Assembly: GCF_019977275.1 (NCBI RefSeq)
Contig: NZ_AP024650.1
Coordinates: 3,596,001 to 3,660,000, forward strand
From: Arthrobacter sp. StoSoilB19
GTDB taxonomy: Bacteria > Actinomycetota > Actinomycetes > Actinomycetales > Micrococcaceae
DNA: 64,000 nt
Direction: 5' to 3'
Program-made: the position numbers and the translations under genes
Notes under the pieces: generated by a model
What the model saw: the letters and a program-made list of their open reading frames with translations, nothing else
What the model was told of the DNA's origin: nothing
Databases searched by the model: none
In this document: positions 9,104 to 17,871 of the stretch, piece after piece
How positions within the stretch are numbered: position 1 is the stretch's first letter
Layout of the letters: the number at the start of each line of letters is the position of its first letter

Positions 9104-11125
9104 ATGTCCCAGGACACTCCCAGCTCCACGGCTACCGTTCCGTCCGCTTCCGCCCAGCCGGCAGGACAGCAAGGCCACCAGGGCGACGCCTTCGCGAACC
9201 TGCTGCATGAGACGCGGGCCTTTCCACCCTCCCCGGAATTCGCGGCCGACGCCGTTGTCACCGCCGCCGAGTACGGGGAGGCGAACGCCGACCGGCCCGC
9301 GTTTTGGGCGAAGAAGGCCCGGGAGCTGCTGACGTGGTCCAAGGACTTCACACAAGCGCTGGACTGGTCTGATCCGCCGTTCGCCAAGTGGTTCGTTGGC
9401 GGCGAAATCAACGCGGCGTACAACGCGCTGGACCGGCATGTGGAGGCCGGCAACGGCGACCGCGTGGCCATCTACTTCGAGGGCGAGCCCGGCGACACCC
9501 GCACCTATACCTACGCCCAGCTGACCGAGGAAGTGAAGAAGGCGGCCAACGCTTTCGAGTCCCTGGGCGTTGCCAAGGGTGACCGGGTTGCGGTGTACCT
9601 GCCCATGATCCCGGAGGCCGTGATCACGCTGCTGGCATGCGCACGCATCGGCGCGGTCCACTCGGTGGTGTTCGGTGGATTCTCGGCGGAGGCCCTCCGG
9701 TCCCGGATCGACGACGCCGAAGCCAAGCTGGTGGTGACCGCCGACGGCACCTACCGCCGAGGCAAGCCGAGCCCCCTGAAGCCGGCCGTCGATGATGCCC
9801 TGGCCCACGATGGCCACACGGTCCAGAACGTGGTGGTGGTCAAGCGCAACGGCCAGGACGTGGACTGGCACGAGGGCCGGGACCACTGGTGGGCGGACAC
9901 GGTGGGGACGGCCAGCGCAGAGCACACCGCAGTGGGCCACGATTCGGAGCACCCGCTCTACATCCTCTACACGTCCGGTACCACCGGGAAGCCCAAGGGC
10001 ATCCTGCACACCACCGGCGGCTACCTCACCCAGACCGCCTACACCCACAGGGCGGTCTTTGACCTGCATCCGGAAACGGACGTGTACTGGTGCACGGCCG
10101 ACGTCGGCTGGGTCACCGGCCACTCCTACGTCGCCTACGCCCCGCTCATCAACGGCGCCACGCAGGTCATGTACGAGGGCACGCCGGACTCCCCGCACCA
10201 GGGCCGCTGGTGGGAGATCGTGGAAAAGTACAAGGTCTCCATCCTGTACACCGCTCCCACCGCCATCCGCACCTTCATGAAGTGGGGCGCGGAGATCCCG
10301 GCGAAGTACGATCTTTCCTCCCTGCGGGTGCTGGGTTCGGTGGGCGAGCCCATCAACCCCGAGGCCTGGATGTGGTACCGCAAGGTAATCGGCGGCGACA
10401 AGGCGCCCATCGTGGACACCTGGTGGCAGACCGAAACCGGCGCACAGATGATCGCCCCGCTTCCCGGGGTCACCGCCACCAAGCCCGGCTCCGCCCAGGT
10501 GCCGCTGCCCGGTATCGCCGTGGATGTGGTGGATGAAATGGGCGAGTCCGTCCCCAACGGCCACGGCGGTTTCCTGGTGATCCGCGAACCCTGGCCGGCC
10601 ATGCTGCGCGGCATCTGGGGCGACCCGCAGCGGTTCAAGGACACCTACTGGTCCCGCTTCGAAAACATGTACTTCGCCGGGGACGGCGCCAAGAAGGACG
10701 AAGACGGGGACATCTGGCTGCTGGGCCGCGTGGACGACGTCATGAACGTCTCCGGGCACCGGCTCTCCACCACAGAAATCGAATCCGCCCTGGTGAGCCA
10801 CCCCGCCGTGGCGGAGGCCGCCGTCGTGGGCGCCACGGACGAAACCACCGGCCAGGCCGTGGTTGCGTTCGTGATCCTCCGCGGCGATGCCGTGAACCAC
10901 GGCGACGCCACCGTACAGGAGCTGCGCAACCACGTGGGCAAGGAAATCGGGCCCATTGCCAAGCCCAAGAACATCCTGGTGGTGCCCGAACTGCCCAAGA
11001 CCCGGTCCGGCAAGATCATGCGCCGGCTCCTCAAGGACGTGGCGGAAGGCCGCGACCCGGGCGACGCCACCACGCTGTCCGACCCCACGATCATGCAGCA
11101 GATCGCGGCCAGCCTCCGGAAGTAG
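9104..11125 (+). CDS. acs: Acetyl-CoA synthetase
   Basis: AMP-forming acetate:CoA ligase, 673 aa, converting acetate, ATP and CoA to acetyl-CoA. The adenylate-forming core is complete: the P-loop [45 protein letters not shown], the [16 protein letters not shown] hinge, and the C-terminal [10 protein letters not shown] whose lysine is the acetylation/catalytic residue in this family. The ATG at 9104 (MSQDTPSS) is preceded by a GATGAGG site. A strong hairpin follows the stop codon directly, so it appears monocistronic. Confidence 0.97.
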   Translation: MSQDTPSSTATVPSASAQPAGQQGHQGDAFANLLHETRAFPPSPEFAADAVVTAAEYGEANADRPAFWAKKARELLTWSKDFTQALDWSDPPFAKWFVGGEINAAYNALDRHVEAGNGDRVAIYFEGEPGDTRTYTYAQLTEEVKKAANAFESLGVAKGDRVAVYLPMIPEAVITLLACARIGAVHSVVFGGFSAEALRSRIDDAEAKLVVTADGTYRRGKPSPLKPAVDDALAHDGHTVQNVVVVKRNGQDVDWHEGRDHWWADTVGTASAEHTAVGHDSEHPLYILYTSGTTGKPKGILHTTGGYLTQTAYTHRAVFDLHPETDVYWCTADVGWVTGHSYVAYAPLINGATQVMYEGTPDSPHQGRWWEIVEKYKVSILYTAPTAIRTFMKWGAEIPAKYDLSSLRVLGSVGEPINPEAWMWYRKVIGGDKAPIVDTWWQTETGAQMIAPLPGVTATKPGSAQVPLPGIAVDVVDEMGESVPNGHGGFLVIREPWPAMLRGIWGDPQRFKDTYWSRFENMYFAGDGAKKDEDGDIWLLGRVDDVMNVSGHRLSTTEIESALVSHPAVAEAAVVGATDETTGQAVVAFVILRGDAVNHGDATVQELRNHVGKEIGPIAKPKNILVVPELPKTRSGKIMRRLLKDVAEGRDPGDATTLSDPTIMQQIAASLRK

Positions 11126-11127
11126 CA

Positions 11128-11173
11128 ATACGGCGACGGCGCTTCCCCAGCCGGGGAGGCGCCGTCGCCGTAT
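11128..11173 (+). terminator. Strong hairpin terminator after acs
   Basis: Perfect arms ATACGGCGACGGCGC and GCGCCGTCGCCGTAT flank an inner CCCC/GGGG stem, giving a stem of about 20 bp with a 4-nt loop. It starts 3 bp after the acs stop codon. No long U-tract follows, as is common for actinobacterial terminators. Confidence 0.85.
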
Positions 11174-11215
11174 GCTGGGAGCACCCTTGCCACCCGCGTT
11201 GAAGGATCCGCCTCC

Positions 11216-12013
11216 ATGCTGCCTGCCGCCCGACACCAAGCAATCCTGGATGCCGTCCAGCGGGAGCGGGTGGTCCGGGTCTCGGACCTCGCCACCCAGC
11301 TTGGCGTCTCGTTGATGACGGTGAGGCGGGACATCGAGCTGCTCGAGGAGGGCGGCAAGCTGGAACGAATCCACGGCGGCGCCAAGCTGCCGGGGGATGC
11401 AAGCACGCATGAGCCCGGTTTCGAGCTGAAGTCCACGCAGTTGACCGCGGAGAAGCGCGCCATCGCCGTGGAGGCGGCCGCCCTGGTCCACGAGGGCATG
11501 GCGGTCGGCCTGGGTGCCGGCACCACCACGTGGGCATTGGCCAAGGAACTGGTTGGAGGGCCGCGGATCACGGTGGTCACCAACTCTGTCAGGATCGCGG
11601 ACCTCTTCCACCACGCTGCCTCGTCCGGCTCGGCCCGTTACTCCTCCACCGTGATCCTGGTGGGCGGCGAGCGCACGCCCTCAGACGCCCTGGTGGGGCC
11701 CATCGCAACGGGCGCCCTCAAGCAACTGCACCTGGACGTGCTGTTCCTGGGCGTCCACGGGATGGATGCCGAGGCGGGCTTCACCACACCCAACCTGCTC
11801 GAAGCCGAAACCGACCGGGCCTTCATGGCAGCAGCGCGCAAGACAGTGGTGCTGGCCGACCACACCAAATGGGGAATGCTGGGCATCAGTTCCATCGCCG
11901 CCCTGGATGACGTGGATGAGGTCATCAGCGATTCCGGACTTGGCCCGGAGGCCCGGCGGGTCCTGCAGGAGCGGACCAGGCTGCGCCTGCCCGCCATGCA
12001 GTCGGCCGGCTAG
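11216..12013 (+). CDS. DeoR/GlpR-family transcriptional regulator
   Basis: A 265-aa regulator. It has an N-terminal winged helix-turn-helix (RHQAILDAVQRERVVRVSDLATQLGVS with the family signature VSLMTVRRDIELLEEGGKLERIHGGA) and a C-terminal DeoRC sugar-phosphate sensor domain (GMAVGLGAGTTTWALAKEL, GVHGMDAEAGFTTPN, KTVVLADHTKWG). Such proteins usually respond to a phosphorylated sugar or glycerol phosphate. The neighbours do not identify the target: acs upstream is separated by a terminator and the LacI gene downstream is convergent. The two stop codons share the same CTAG (12010-12013). Confidence 0.92.
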   Translation: MLPAARHQAILDAVQRERVVRVSDLATQLGVSLMTVRRDIELLEEGGKLERIHGGAKLPGDASTHEPGFELKSTQLTAEKRAIAVEAAALVHEGMAVGLGAGTTTWALAKELVGGPRITVVTNSVRIADLFHHAASSGSARYSSTVILVGGERTPSDALVGPIATGALKQLHLDVLFLGVHGMDAEAGFTTPNLLEAETDRAFMAAARKTVVLADHTKWGMLGISSIAALDDVDEVISDSGLGPEARRVLQERTRLRLPAMQSAG

Positions 12014-13041
12014 GGGCAGCCGCAGGATTGGCGTACGTGCAGTTTGGTGGGAAAGATCCGGTGCCGCGGGTCCTCCCCCCGGCTGGCTCCAACGAGTGCC
12101 GCCACGGCAGCCTCCGCCATGGCCGCCACCGGCTGCTCAACGGTGGTCAGCGGCGGCCAGGAGTATTCAGAGTCGGCCGAGCCGTCAAAAGACGCCACGG
12201 CAATGTCGCCCGGAACAGACAGTCCCGCTTCATGGATGGCCCGCAGCAGTCCAATCCCCTGCATATCGGACGTGGCGAAGACGGCCGTTGGCCGGTTCAC
12301 TGACGCCAGGAGGCGTTGCCCGGCCACGTACCCTCCGGGCCGGGTGAAGGCACTGTAGGCAATGGGCCCCTCGGGCAGACCAGCTTCCTGGAGCGCTTGC
12401 CGCCAACCTACTTCACGGCCGTCGGTCTCCCCGGAGACGTTGGTTCCCATGGCCAGGCCGATGTTGGTGTGGCCATGGCTGATCAGGTGTTCCACCGCGA
12501 TCCTGGCTCCGGCCGCCAGGTCCACACCGATGCTGTTGAAGCCCGGGGCGTCACGTTCCTGGTTGAGCAGCACGGACGGGATGTCCGCCGTTTCCAGCGC
12601 CTCGAGATCGGGTTCGAAAAGGACGCTGGCCAGCAGGACGCCGTCCACCTGCCGGGCGGCGAGGTTCCGGATGTTGCGGCGTTCCTTGGCCAGGTTTCCG
12701 TCCGAGTTGCTCAACACCAGCGCGTACCCCAGGTCTGCGGCGGCATCCTCCACGGCGTGCGAAAACAGTGAGAAGAACGGGTTCGAGATGTCCGGGACGA
12801 TAAGCCCCAGGGTCTCGCTTGAGCCGAGCTTCAGCGCCCGCGCGGCGGCGTTGGGCCGGTAGCCCAGGACGCGGATGGCGTCCTGGACCTTGGCTTCGGT
12901 TGCCGGCGCCACTTTCTTGGGTCCGCCATTGACCACGTAACTGACGACGGCGGTGCTGACGCCGGCATAGCGCGCCACATCCTTGCGGGTCACCGGGCCG
13001 CCGCGGGAGGCCTGCGCGGCCGGGGAAGTCATGCTGTCCAT
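12010..13041 (-). CDS. LacI-family repressor of the alpha-galactoside island
   Basis: A 343-aa LacI/GalR regulator. The N-terminal headpiece reads TRKDVARYAGVSTAVVSYVVNGGPKKV with the hinge YRPNAAARALKLG. The periplasmic-binding-like core follows (LGLIVPDISNPFFSLFSHAVEDAA, VDGVLLASVLFEP, AVFATSDMQGIGLLRAIHEAGLSVPGDIAVASFDGS). The ATG at 13041 lies 1 bp after the stop of the Gfo/Idh gene, so the pair forms one leftward transcript; GTG 13050 and ATG 13032 are alternatives. The two operator-like sequences in the divergent region at 14249-14429 are the likely targets. The inducer is presumably a galactoside or galactose derivative. Confidence 0.92.
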   Translation of the reverse strand: MDSMTSPAAQASRGGPVTRKDVARYAGVSTAVVSYVVNGGPKKVAPATEAKVQDAIRVLGYRPNAAARALKLGSSETLGLIVPDISNPFFSLFSHAVEDAAADLGYALVLSNSDGNLAKERRNIRNLAARQVDGVLLASVLFEPDLEALETADIPSVLLNQERDAPGFNSIGVDLAAGARIAVEHLISHGHTNIGLAMGTNVSGETDGREVGWRQALQEAGLPEGPIAYSAFTRPGGYVAGQRLLASVNRPTAVFATSDMQGIGLLRAIHEAGLSVPGDIAVASFDGSADSEYSWPPLTTVEQPVAAMAEAAVAALVGASRGEDPRHRIFPTKLHVRQSCGCP

Positions 13042-13042
13042 G

Positions 13043-14248
13043 CTAACCACTCATACCCGGCGCATCCCCAAAGTCACGGATGGGAAGCCGTACGCCGTTT
13101 TGCAGGGCGGACTGGTGGGCCACGATGCCCGGGAGGGTGAAGCGGGCGGCCACCCACGCATTCACGGGCGGCAGTGTGCCGTCATTGACCGCCGTGACGA
13201 AGTCGTCCACCAGGAAATGGTGGCTTCCCTCGTGCCCGTTCGGTGCGCCGCGGAACTCCTCAGGCAACCGTCCGGCGTCGTGGACGGGAGCGAGTCCCGA
13301 CACGAATGCGTCCCGGAGTTCCGGGGCCACGTTGGCCAGTGAGGGATCGTCCAGGGACATGCTGGGCCGGGTTTCCATCTGCTCGGAGATGTCGTGGACA
13401 TTCTGTTTGTCCTGCCAGACGGTGACCCTGGCGAGCTGTTCAAAGCTTGCCTCCGTGCCAAAAAACCGGAAGCGCGATTCGCGGATGTGGGACGGATAGC
13501 CCACGCGGCGCATCTCGTTGGTGCGCATCACGCCGCCGTCGTTCAGTTCAAAGAGCGCCGTGGCGTTGGAGAAGTCATTGCCGAACATGCTGACGTCCTT
13601 GTCGAATACCCCGTCATCCCGCTGGTCCTTGACGCCCACGCAGCTGACGCTGACGGCGTGCGCCGGGATGGCCCCCAGCACCCCGCCGATCGCATGGGTG
13701 GGGTAGAGCATTGGCGGGTAGCTTGCCGTCTCCTTCCACCGCTCGCCCCCGCTGTACTGGTAGGCGTCATAAAAGCCGAGGTCCATGTCGTGGACGTAGT
13801 CGCCTTCGGAGTAGAAGACCCGGCCAAACCTGCCGGCCGCCTGCTGTTCGCGGGCATACACGGTGGCGGGGTTGTAGTAGCTGGTCTCACCCATCATGTA
13901 CACCTTGCCGGTGTCCCGGACGGCCTGGATGATGCGGGCGATCTCCTCTTCGGCAACCGCCATGGGCACGGCTGAGTAGACGTGCTTGCCGGCGCGGAGA
14001 GCACGCTCCACCAGGGGTCCGTGCGTCCAGCGCTGGGTGAAGACCGCCACGGCGTCGACGTCGGAGGCCAGAAGGGCGTCAAAGTCGGGCACGACGCCGG
14101 CAAGATCCAGCCTTCGGACCACGGATTCAGCCCGCTCCGGCAGCTCGTCCACAACATAGACCGCACTGACGCCGGGATGCAGGTTGAACAGGTGTGCGAA
14201 CTGGCTGCCGAACTGGCCCGCGCCCACGATGCCGATGGAGAACGTCAT
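13043..14248 (-). CDS. Gfo/Idh/MocA-family oxidoreductase
   Basis: A 401-aa NAD(P)-dependent sugar dehydrogenase-type protein. The N-terminal Rossmann fold is SIGIVGAGQFGSQFAHLF; DVDAVAVFTQRWTHGPLVERALRAGKHVYSAVPMA holds the conserved region before the cofactor-binding EK-like motif, here HVYSAVPMA without the canonical K. The C-terminal domain (VHDMDLGFYDAYQYSGG and onwards) is the substrate-binding part. It is divergent from the ABC importer and co-transcribed with the LacI gene, suggesting modification of a sugar or sugar acid released from the imported galactoside. The exact substrate cannot be read from sequence. Confidence 0.87.
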   Translation of the reverse strand: MTFSIGIVGAGQFGSQFAHLFNLHPGVSAVYVVDELPERAESVVRRLDLAGVVPDFDALLASDVDAVAVFTQRWTHGPLVERALRAGKHVYSAVPMAVAEEEIARIIQAVRDTGKVYMMGETSYYNPATVYAREQQAAGRFGRVFYSEGDYVHDMDLGFYDAYQYSGGERWKETASYPPMLYPTHAIGGVLGAIPAHAVSVSCVGVKDQRDDGVFDKDVSMFGNDFSNATALFELNDGGVMRTNEMRRVGYPSHIRESRFRFFGTEASFEQLARVTVWQDKQNVHDISEQMETRPSMSLDDPSLANVAPELRDAFVSGLAPVHDAGRLPEEFRGAPNGHEGSHHFLVDDFVTAVNDGTLPPVNAWVAARFTLPGIVAHQSALQNGVRLPIRDFGDAPGMSG

Positions 14249-14289
14249 TGTTGCCTTCCGATTGAAGTTTATCCGAGTGTTTCATCCGC

Positions 14290-14305
14290 ATCTACTCGAG
14301 TCAAT
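14290..14305. promoter_or_regulatory. Candidate LacI operator, site 2 (imperfect)
   Basis: ATCTACTCGAGTCAAT matches the nearby perfect palindrome at 14368-14383 at 13 of 16 positions and is centred on an ACTCGAGT core. It lies about 45 bp upstream of the Gfo/Idh start codon, so it probably controls the leftward arm; the two sites may also be bridged by one tetramer. Confidence 0.6.
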
Positions 14306-14367
14306 ATCCAGTCACTGGCGTAATTGCCCTGGTTTTGAAACATTGAAATAAGCCCTTGCCGTCGAAT

Positions 14368-14383
14368 ATCTACTCGTGTAGAT
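14368..14383. promoter_or_regulatory. Candidate LacI operator, site 1 (perfect palindrome)
   Basis: ATCTACTCGTGTAGAT is a 6-4-6 palindrome about 50 bp upstream of the first permease start. Plausible promoter elements on the + strand (TTGAAA at 14343 with TATCTA at 14367, or TTGCCG at 14357 with TAGATT at 14379) overlap it, which fits repression by promoter occlusion. Confidence 0.72.
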
Positions 14384-14429
14384 TTCTTTCCAGCCTGTTA
14401 CTTCCATCACACTCAGGAAAGGGTCGACG

Positions 14430-15362
14430 ATGACCACCCTTACCAGGAACGCCAGCCCGGCAGTGCACGCAGCGCACCGGCCGCTGAAGCGCCGGGGACA
14501 GAGCGACCTGAAGATCGCATTGTTCTTCATAGCCCCGGCGATGATCGGATTTATCGTTTTCTACCTGGTGCCCACCCTGCGGGGCATCTACCTCAGCTTC
14601 ACCGAATACAGCATCCTCGGCGACCCGACGTGGATCGGTGCCGCCAACTATGAGGCCATCGCCAAGGACCCCCTGTTCTGGAATGCGCTGGCTGTCACCG
14701 GGCAGTACGTCCTAATCAACATCCTCCTCCAGACCACGCTCGCGCTGGGGCTTGCCCTGCTGATGCACCGGGTAGCCAAATCAACCGTGATCCGCGGCGC
14801 GCTTCTGCTGCCGTACCTGATGGCGAACGTGATCGCCGCCCTCCTCTGGTTCTGGCTCCTGGACTACCAGATCGGCATCGTCAACTACTTCATCGACGCC
14901 ATCGGCCTGCCCAAGGTGGCATTCTTCGGCAGCGAGGAATGGGCCATCCCCACCCAGGCCCTCATCAACACCTGGCGGCACATGGGCTACACCGCCCTGC
15001 TGCTGTTCGCCGGCCTGCAGGCCATTCCCAGCCACGTCTACGAAGTGGCCAACCTGGACGGCGCCTCACCCTGGCAAACATTCCGCAAGATCACCATGCC
15101 GCTGCTGCGCCCGGTGCTCGCGCTGGTCCTGATCGTCACCGTCATCGGTTCCTTCCAGGTGTTCGACACCGTTGCCGTCACCACCCTGGGCGGACCCGTC
15201 AATGCCAGCCGGGTGCTGCAGTTCTACATCTACCAAAAGGCCTTCACGGAATCGGACTTCGGCTACGGCTCCGCCCTGGCGGTCATCCTCTTCGTCATCC
15301 TCGCCCTGGTGGCCTTCATCCAGATGAAGTTCCTCAAGGGCAACGAATCAGACCTGGATTAA
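14430..15362 (+). CDS. Carbohydrate ABC transporter permease (MalF/UgpA type)
   Basis: A 310-aa inner-membrane permease of a CUT1-type sugar importer. Six hydrophobic segments begin at FFIAPAMIGFIVFYLVP. The ATPase-contacting EAA loop is YEVANLDGASPWQTFRKITMP. It is first in an operon with a second permease, a lipoprotein binding protein and an alpha-galactosidase, so the probable cargo is an alpha-galactoside such as melibiose or raffinose. No ATPase gene is present in the cluster. Confidence 0.93.
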   Translation: MTTLTRNASPAVHAAHRPLKRRGQSDLKIALFFIAPAMIGFIVFYLVPTLRGIYLSFTEYSILGDPTWIGAANYEAIAKDPLFWNALAVTGQYVLINILLQTTLALGLALLMHRVAKSTVIRGALLLPYLMANVIAALLWFWLLDYQIGIVNYFIDAIGLPKVAFFGSEEWAIPTQALINTWRHMGYTALLLFAGLQAIPSHVYEVANLDGASPWQTFRKITMPLLRPVLALVLIVTVIGSFQVFDTVAVTTLGGPVNASRVLQFYIYQKAFTESDFGYGSALAVILFVILALVAFIQMKFLKGNESDLD

Positions 15363-15372
15363 GGACACTTCC

Positions 15373-16296
15373 ATGACCACCGCAAAAGTCTCCGCACCCG
15401 CCCGGCCCGCCACCCGGCGTCGTCCGTTCAACTGGCGCCGCACCGCCGCCTGGTTCCTTGTGGCCATCGCCGTGGCTGTCTCGGTCCTCCCCTTCTACTG
15501 GATCCTCCGGACGGCACTGTCCACCAACGGGGCCCTGGCCGGCAACGCCACCAACCTGCTGCCCGCAGAATTCAGCCTGGGCGCATTCCAGCGCGTCTTC
15601 GGCCTGCAGTCCCCCGAAGAGGCAGTGGCCCAGGGCGGATCCGGCGCGCAAATCGACTTCTGGATCTACCTGCGCAACTCCGTGCTCTTTGCCTCCATCA
15701 CCACCACCGGCGCAGTGTTCTTCAGCGCCATGGCCGCCTACGCCTTCGCCCGGCTGCGGTGGCGGGGACGGAACCTGGTCTTCAGCCTGTTCCTGGCCAC
15801 CATGATGGTGCCGCCGATCTTCACCGCGCTGCCCAACTTCCTCCTGATCAAGAACCTGGGCCTGCTCAACACCATGGCGGGGCTGGTACTCCCCTACATC
15901 TTCATGACCCCGTTCGCCATTTTCTTCCTCCGGCAGTTCTTCCTGAACATGTCCCGCGAGGTGGAGGAAGCGGCAATGCTCGACGGCGCCAAGCACCTTC
16001 GGATCTTCTTCCAGATCATCCTGCCAAACGCCGCCGCCCCCATCGCCACCCTGGCCCTGCTCACCTTCATCGGCCAGTGGAACGAGTACTTCTGGCCGCT
16101 GCTGGTGGGCCAGGAGGAGTCCGTCCGCGTCCTCACGGTGGGCCTGGGCGTGTTCAAGTCCCAATCGCCGCAGGGAGCGCCGGACTGGTCCGGCCTCATG
16201 GCAGCCACGCTGGTCTCCGCCCTTCCCGTCCTGATCCTGTTCGCCGTCTTCGGCAAGAAAATCGTCAACTCCATCGGCTTCTCCGGCATCAAGTAA
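15373..16296 (+). CDS. Carbohydrate ABC transporter permease (MalG/UgpE type)
   Basis: Second permease subunit, 307 aa, starting 10 bp after the first. The N-terminal helix is AAWFLVAIAVAVSVLPFYWILRTALS, and the EAA loop reads VEEAAMLDGAKHLRIFFQIILP. The C-terminus carries the usual GLMAATLVSALPVLILFAVFGKKIVN segment of MalG-type subunits. It would pair with the upstream permease to form the translocation pore. Confidence 0.93.
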   Translation: MTTAKVSAPARPATRRRPFNWRRTAAWFLVAIAVAVSVLPFYWILRTALSTNGALAGNATNLLPAEFSLGAFQRVFGLQSPEEAVAQGGSGAQIDFWIYLRNSVLFASITTTGAVFFSAMAAYAFARLRWRGRNLVFSLFLATMMVPPIFTALPNFLLIKNLGLLNTMAGLVLPYIFMTPFAIFFLRQFFLNMSREVEEAAMLDGAKHLRIFFQIILPNAAAPIATLALLTFIGQWNEYFWPLLVGQEESVRVLTVGLGVFKSQSPQGAPDWSGLMAATLVSALPVLILFAVFGKKIVNSIGFSGIK

Positions 16297-16372
16297 TCAC
16301 CCCTTCCCTCGTAATTCCCCCTCCCGGCGCGCGCCACGGCGGCCTGCCCGGAAGCACCCTGAAAGGACCCCC

Positions 16373-17719
16373 ATGAACCTGAACAAGAAAGCACTCGGCT
16401 CCCTCGCAGCAGCCGCGGCAGCAGTCCTGGCCCTCTCCGCCTGCGGAGGCGGCGGCTCCGCGGAAGCCGGCAAGGGCGAGATCAACTACTGGCTCTGGGA
16501 CGCCAACCAGCTCCCCGCCTACAAGCAGTGCGCCGACGACTTCCACAAGGCCAACCCGGACATCACCGTCAAGGTCACCCAGCGCGGCTGGGACGATTAC
16601 TGGGGCACCCTGACCAACGGATTCGTGGCAGGCACCGCCCCGGACGTCTTCACCGACCACCTGGGCAAGTACCCCGAATTCATCAAGAACAAGCAGCTGC
16701 TCGCCCTGGACGACGCCGTCAAGAAGGACAACATCGACACCGGCATCTACAACTCCGGCCTGGCGGACCTCTGGGTGGGCCAGGACGGCAAGCGCTACGG
16801 ACTTCCCAAGGACTGGGACACCATCGCGCTGTTCTACAACACCAAACTTGCCGCGGACGCCGGCGTCACCCCGGAGCAGATGGCCAACCTGACGTGGAAT
16901 CCGAAGGACGGCGGTTCATACGAAAAGACCATCGCCCACCTGACCGTGGACAAGAACGGCAAGCGCGGCGACGAGCCCGGCTTCGACAAGAACAACGTTG
17001 CCGTCTACGGGCTCGGCCTCAACGGCTCCGGTTCCGGCCAGGGCCAGACCGAATGGAGCTACCTGACCGGCACCACCGGCTGGACGCACACGGACAAGAA
17101 CCCGTGGGGCAAGCACTTCAACTACGACGACCCCAAGTTTCAGGAAAGCATCGACTGGTTCGCCGGGCTGGTGGAGAAGGGCTACATGCCCAAGCTCGAA
17201 ACCACGGTGGGCGCCAGCATGGCCGATACCTTCGCCGCCGGCAAGTCCGTCATCAACGCCAACGGCTCCTGGATGATCGGCCAGTACACCGGCTACAAGG
17301 ACGTCAAGGTGGGCATCGCCCCCACCCCGGTGGGTGTCAACGGCAAGCGCGCCAGCATGTACAACGGCCTGGCGGACTCCATCTACGCCGGCACCAAGAA
17401 GCCCGAAGCCGCCATCAAGTGGGTCGAATACCTCGGCTCCGCCGCCTGCCAGGACGTGGTGGCTTCCAAGGCCGTCGTCTTCCCCGCCATCAAGACCTCC
17501 GCAGACAAGGCCGTGGAAGCCTTCAAGGCCAAGGGCGTGGACGTCACCCCCTTCAGCCAGCAGGTCAAGGACGGCACCACGTTCCTCTACCCGATCGCTG
17601 ACAACGCCGCGAAGGTTGACGGCATCATGAAGCCGGCCATGGACTCCGTGGTCTCCGGCAAATCCAAGGCCAGCTCCCTGACGGCCGCCAACGACCAGGT
17701 CAACGCCCTCTTCAAGTAA
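16373..17719 (+). CDS. Sugar ABC transporter substrate-binding lipoprotein
   Basis: A 448-aa extracellular solute-binding protein of family 1. The signal peptide MNLNKKALGSLAAAAAAVLALSAC ends in a lipobox with the lipidated cysteine at residue 24, so the mature protein is membrane-anchored outside the cell. INYWLWDANQLPAYKQCADDFHKANPDI and FVAGTAPDVFTDHLGKYPEF are typical of CUT1 binding proteins. It follows the two permeases in the same operon and is followed by two strong hairpins, which could limit read-through and favour high binding-protein expression. Confidence 0.94.
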   Translation: MNLNKKALGSLAAAAAAVLALSACGGGGSAEAGKGEINYWLWDANQLPAYKQCADDFHKANPDITVKVTQRGWDDYWGTLTNGFVAGTAPDVFTDHLGKYPEFIKNKQLLALDDAVKKDNIDTGIYNSGLADLWVGQDGKRYGLPKDWDTIALFYNTKLAADAGVTPEQMANLTWNPKDGGSYEKTIAHLTVDKNGKRGDEPGFDKNNVAVYGLGLNGSGSGQGQTEWSYLTGTTGWTHTDKNPWGKHFNYDDPKFQESIDWFAGLVEKGYMPKLETTVGASMADTFAAGKSVINANGSWMIGQYTGYKDVKVGIAPTPVGVNGKRASMYNGLADSIYAGTKKPEAAIKWVEYLGSAACQDVVASKAVVFPAIKTSADKAVEAFKAKGVDVTPFSQQVKDGTTFLYPIADNAAKVDGIMKPAMDSVVSGKSKASSLTAANDQVNALFK

Positions 17720-17728
17720 CCCCCGCAC

Positions 17729-17754
17729 GTGGCTGCGTATGTGGTCGCAGCCAC
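17729..17754 (+). terminator. First hairpin after binding-protein gene
   Basis: Arms GTGGCTGCG (17729-17737) and CGCAGCCAC (17746-17754) form a perfect 9-bp stem with an 8-nt loop, directly after the binding-protein stop codon. It may be an attenuator or an mRNA-stabilising hairpin rather than a full terminator, because the alpha-galactosidase continues on the same strand. Confidence 0.65.
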
Positions 17755-17756
17755 CC

Positions 17757-17800
17757 GGCCGGGTGCCGCCGTCCCCTCCTCGCGGCGGCGGCACCCGGCC
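17757..17800 (+). terminator. Second, GC-rich hairpin before alpha-galactosidase
   Basis: Arms GGCCGGGTGCCGCCG (17757-17771) and CGGCGGCACCCGGCC (17786-17800) form a perfect 15-bp stem with a 14-nt loop, only 2 bp after the first hairpin. Together they are likely to reduce transcription into the downstream glycosidase relative to the binding protein. Confidence 0.7.
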
Positions 17801-17871
17801 TCCCCTTCCCGTGATTTTCCTTTTGCGCGTTCGTGACGACGCAATCCCTGAACACTGAAAGAGACTTCCCT

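Noticed and set aside
8858..11614. 918-codon open frame antisense to acs
   Set aside because: It mirrors acs codon periodicity in a high-GC gene and shows no recognisable domain, while the sense strand encodes a complete Acs.
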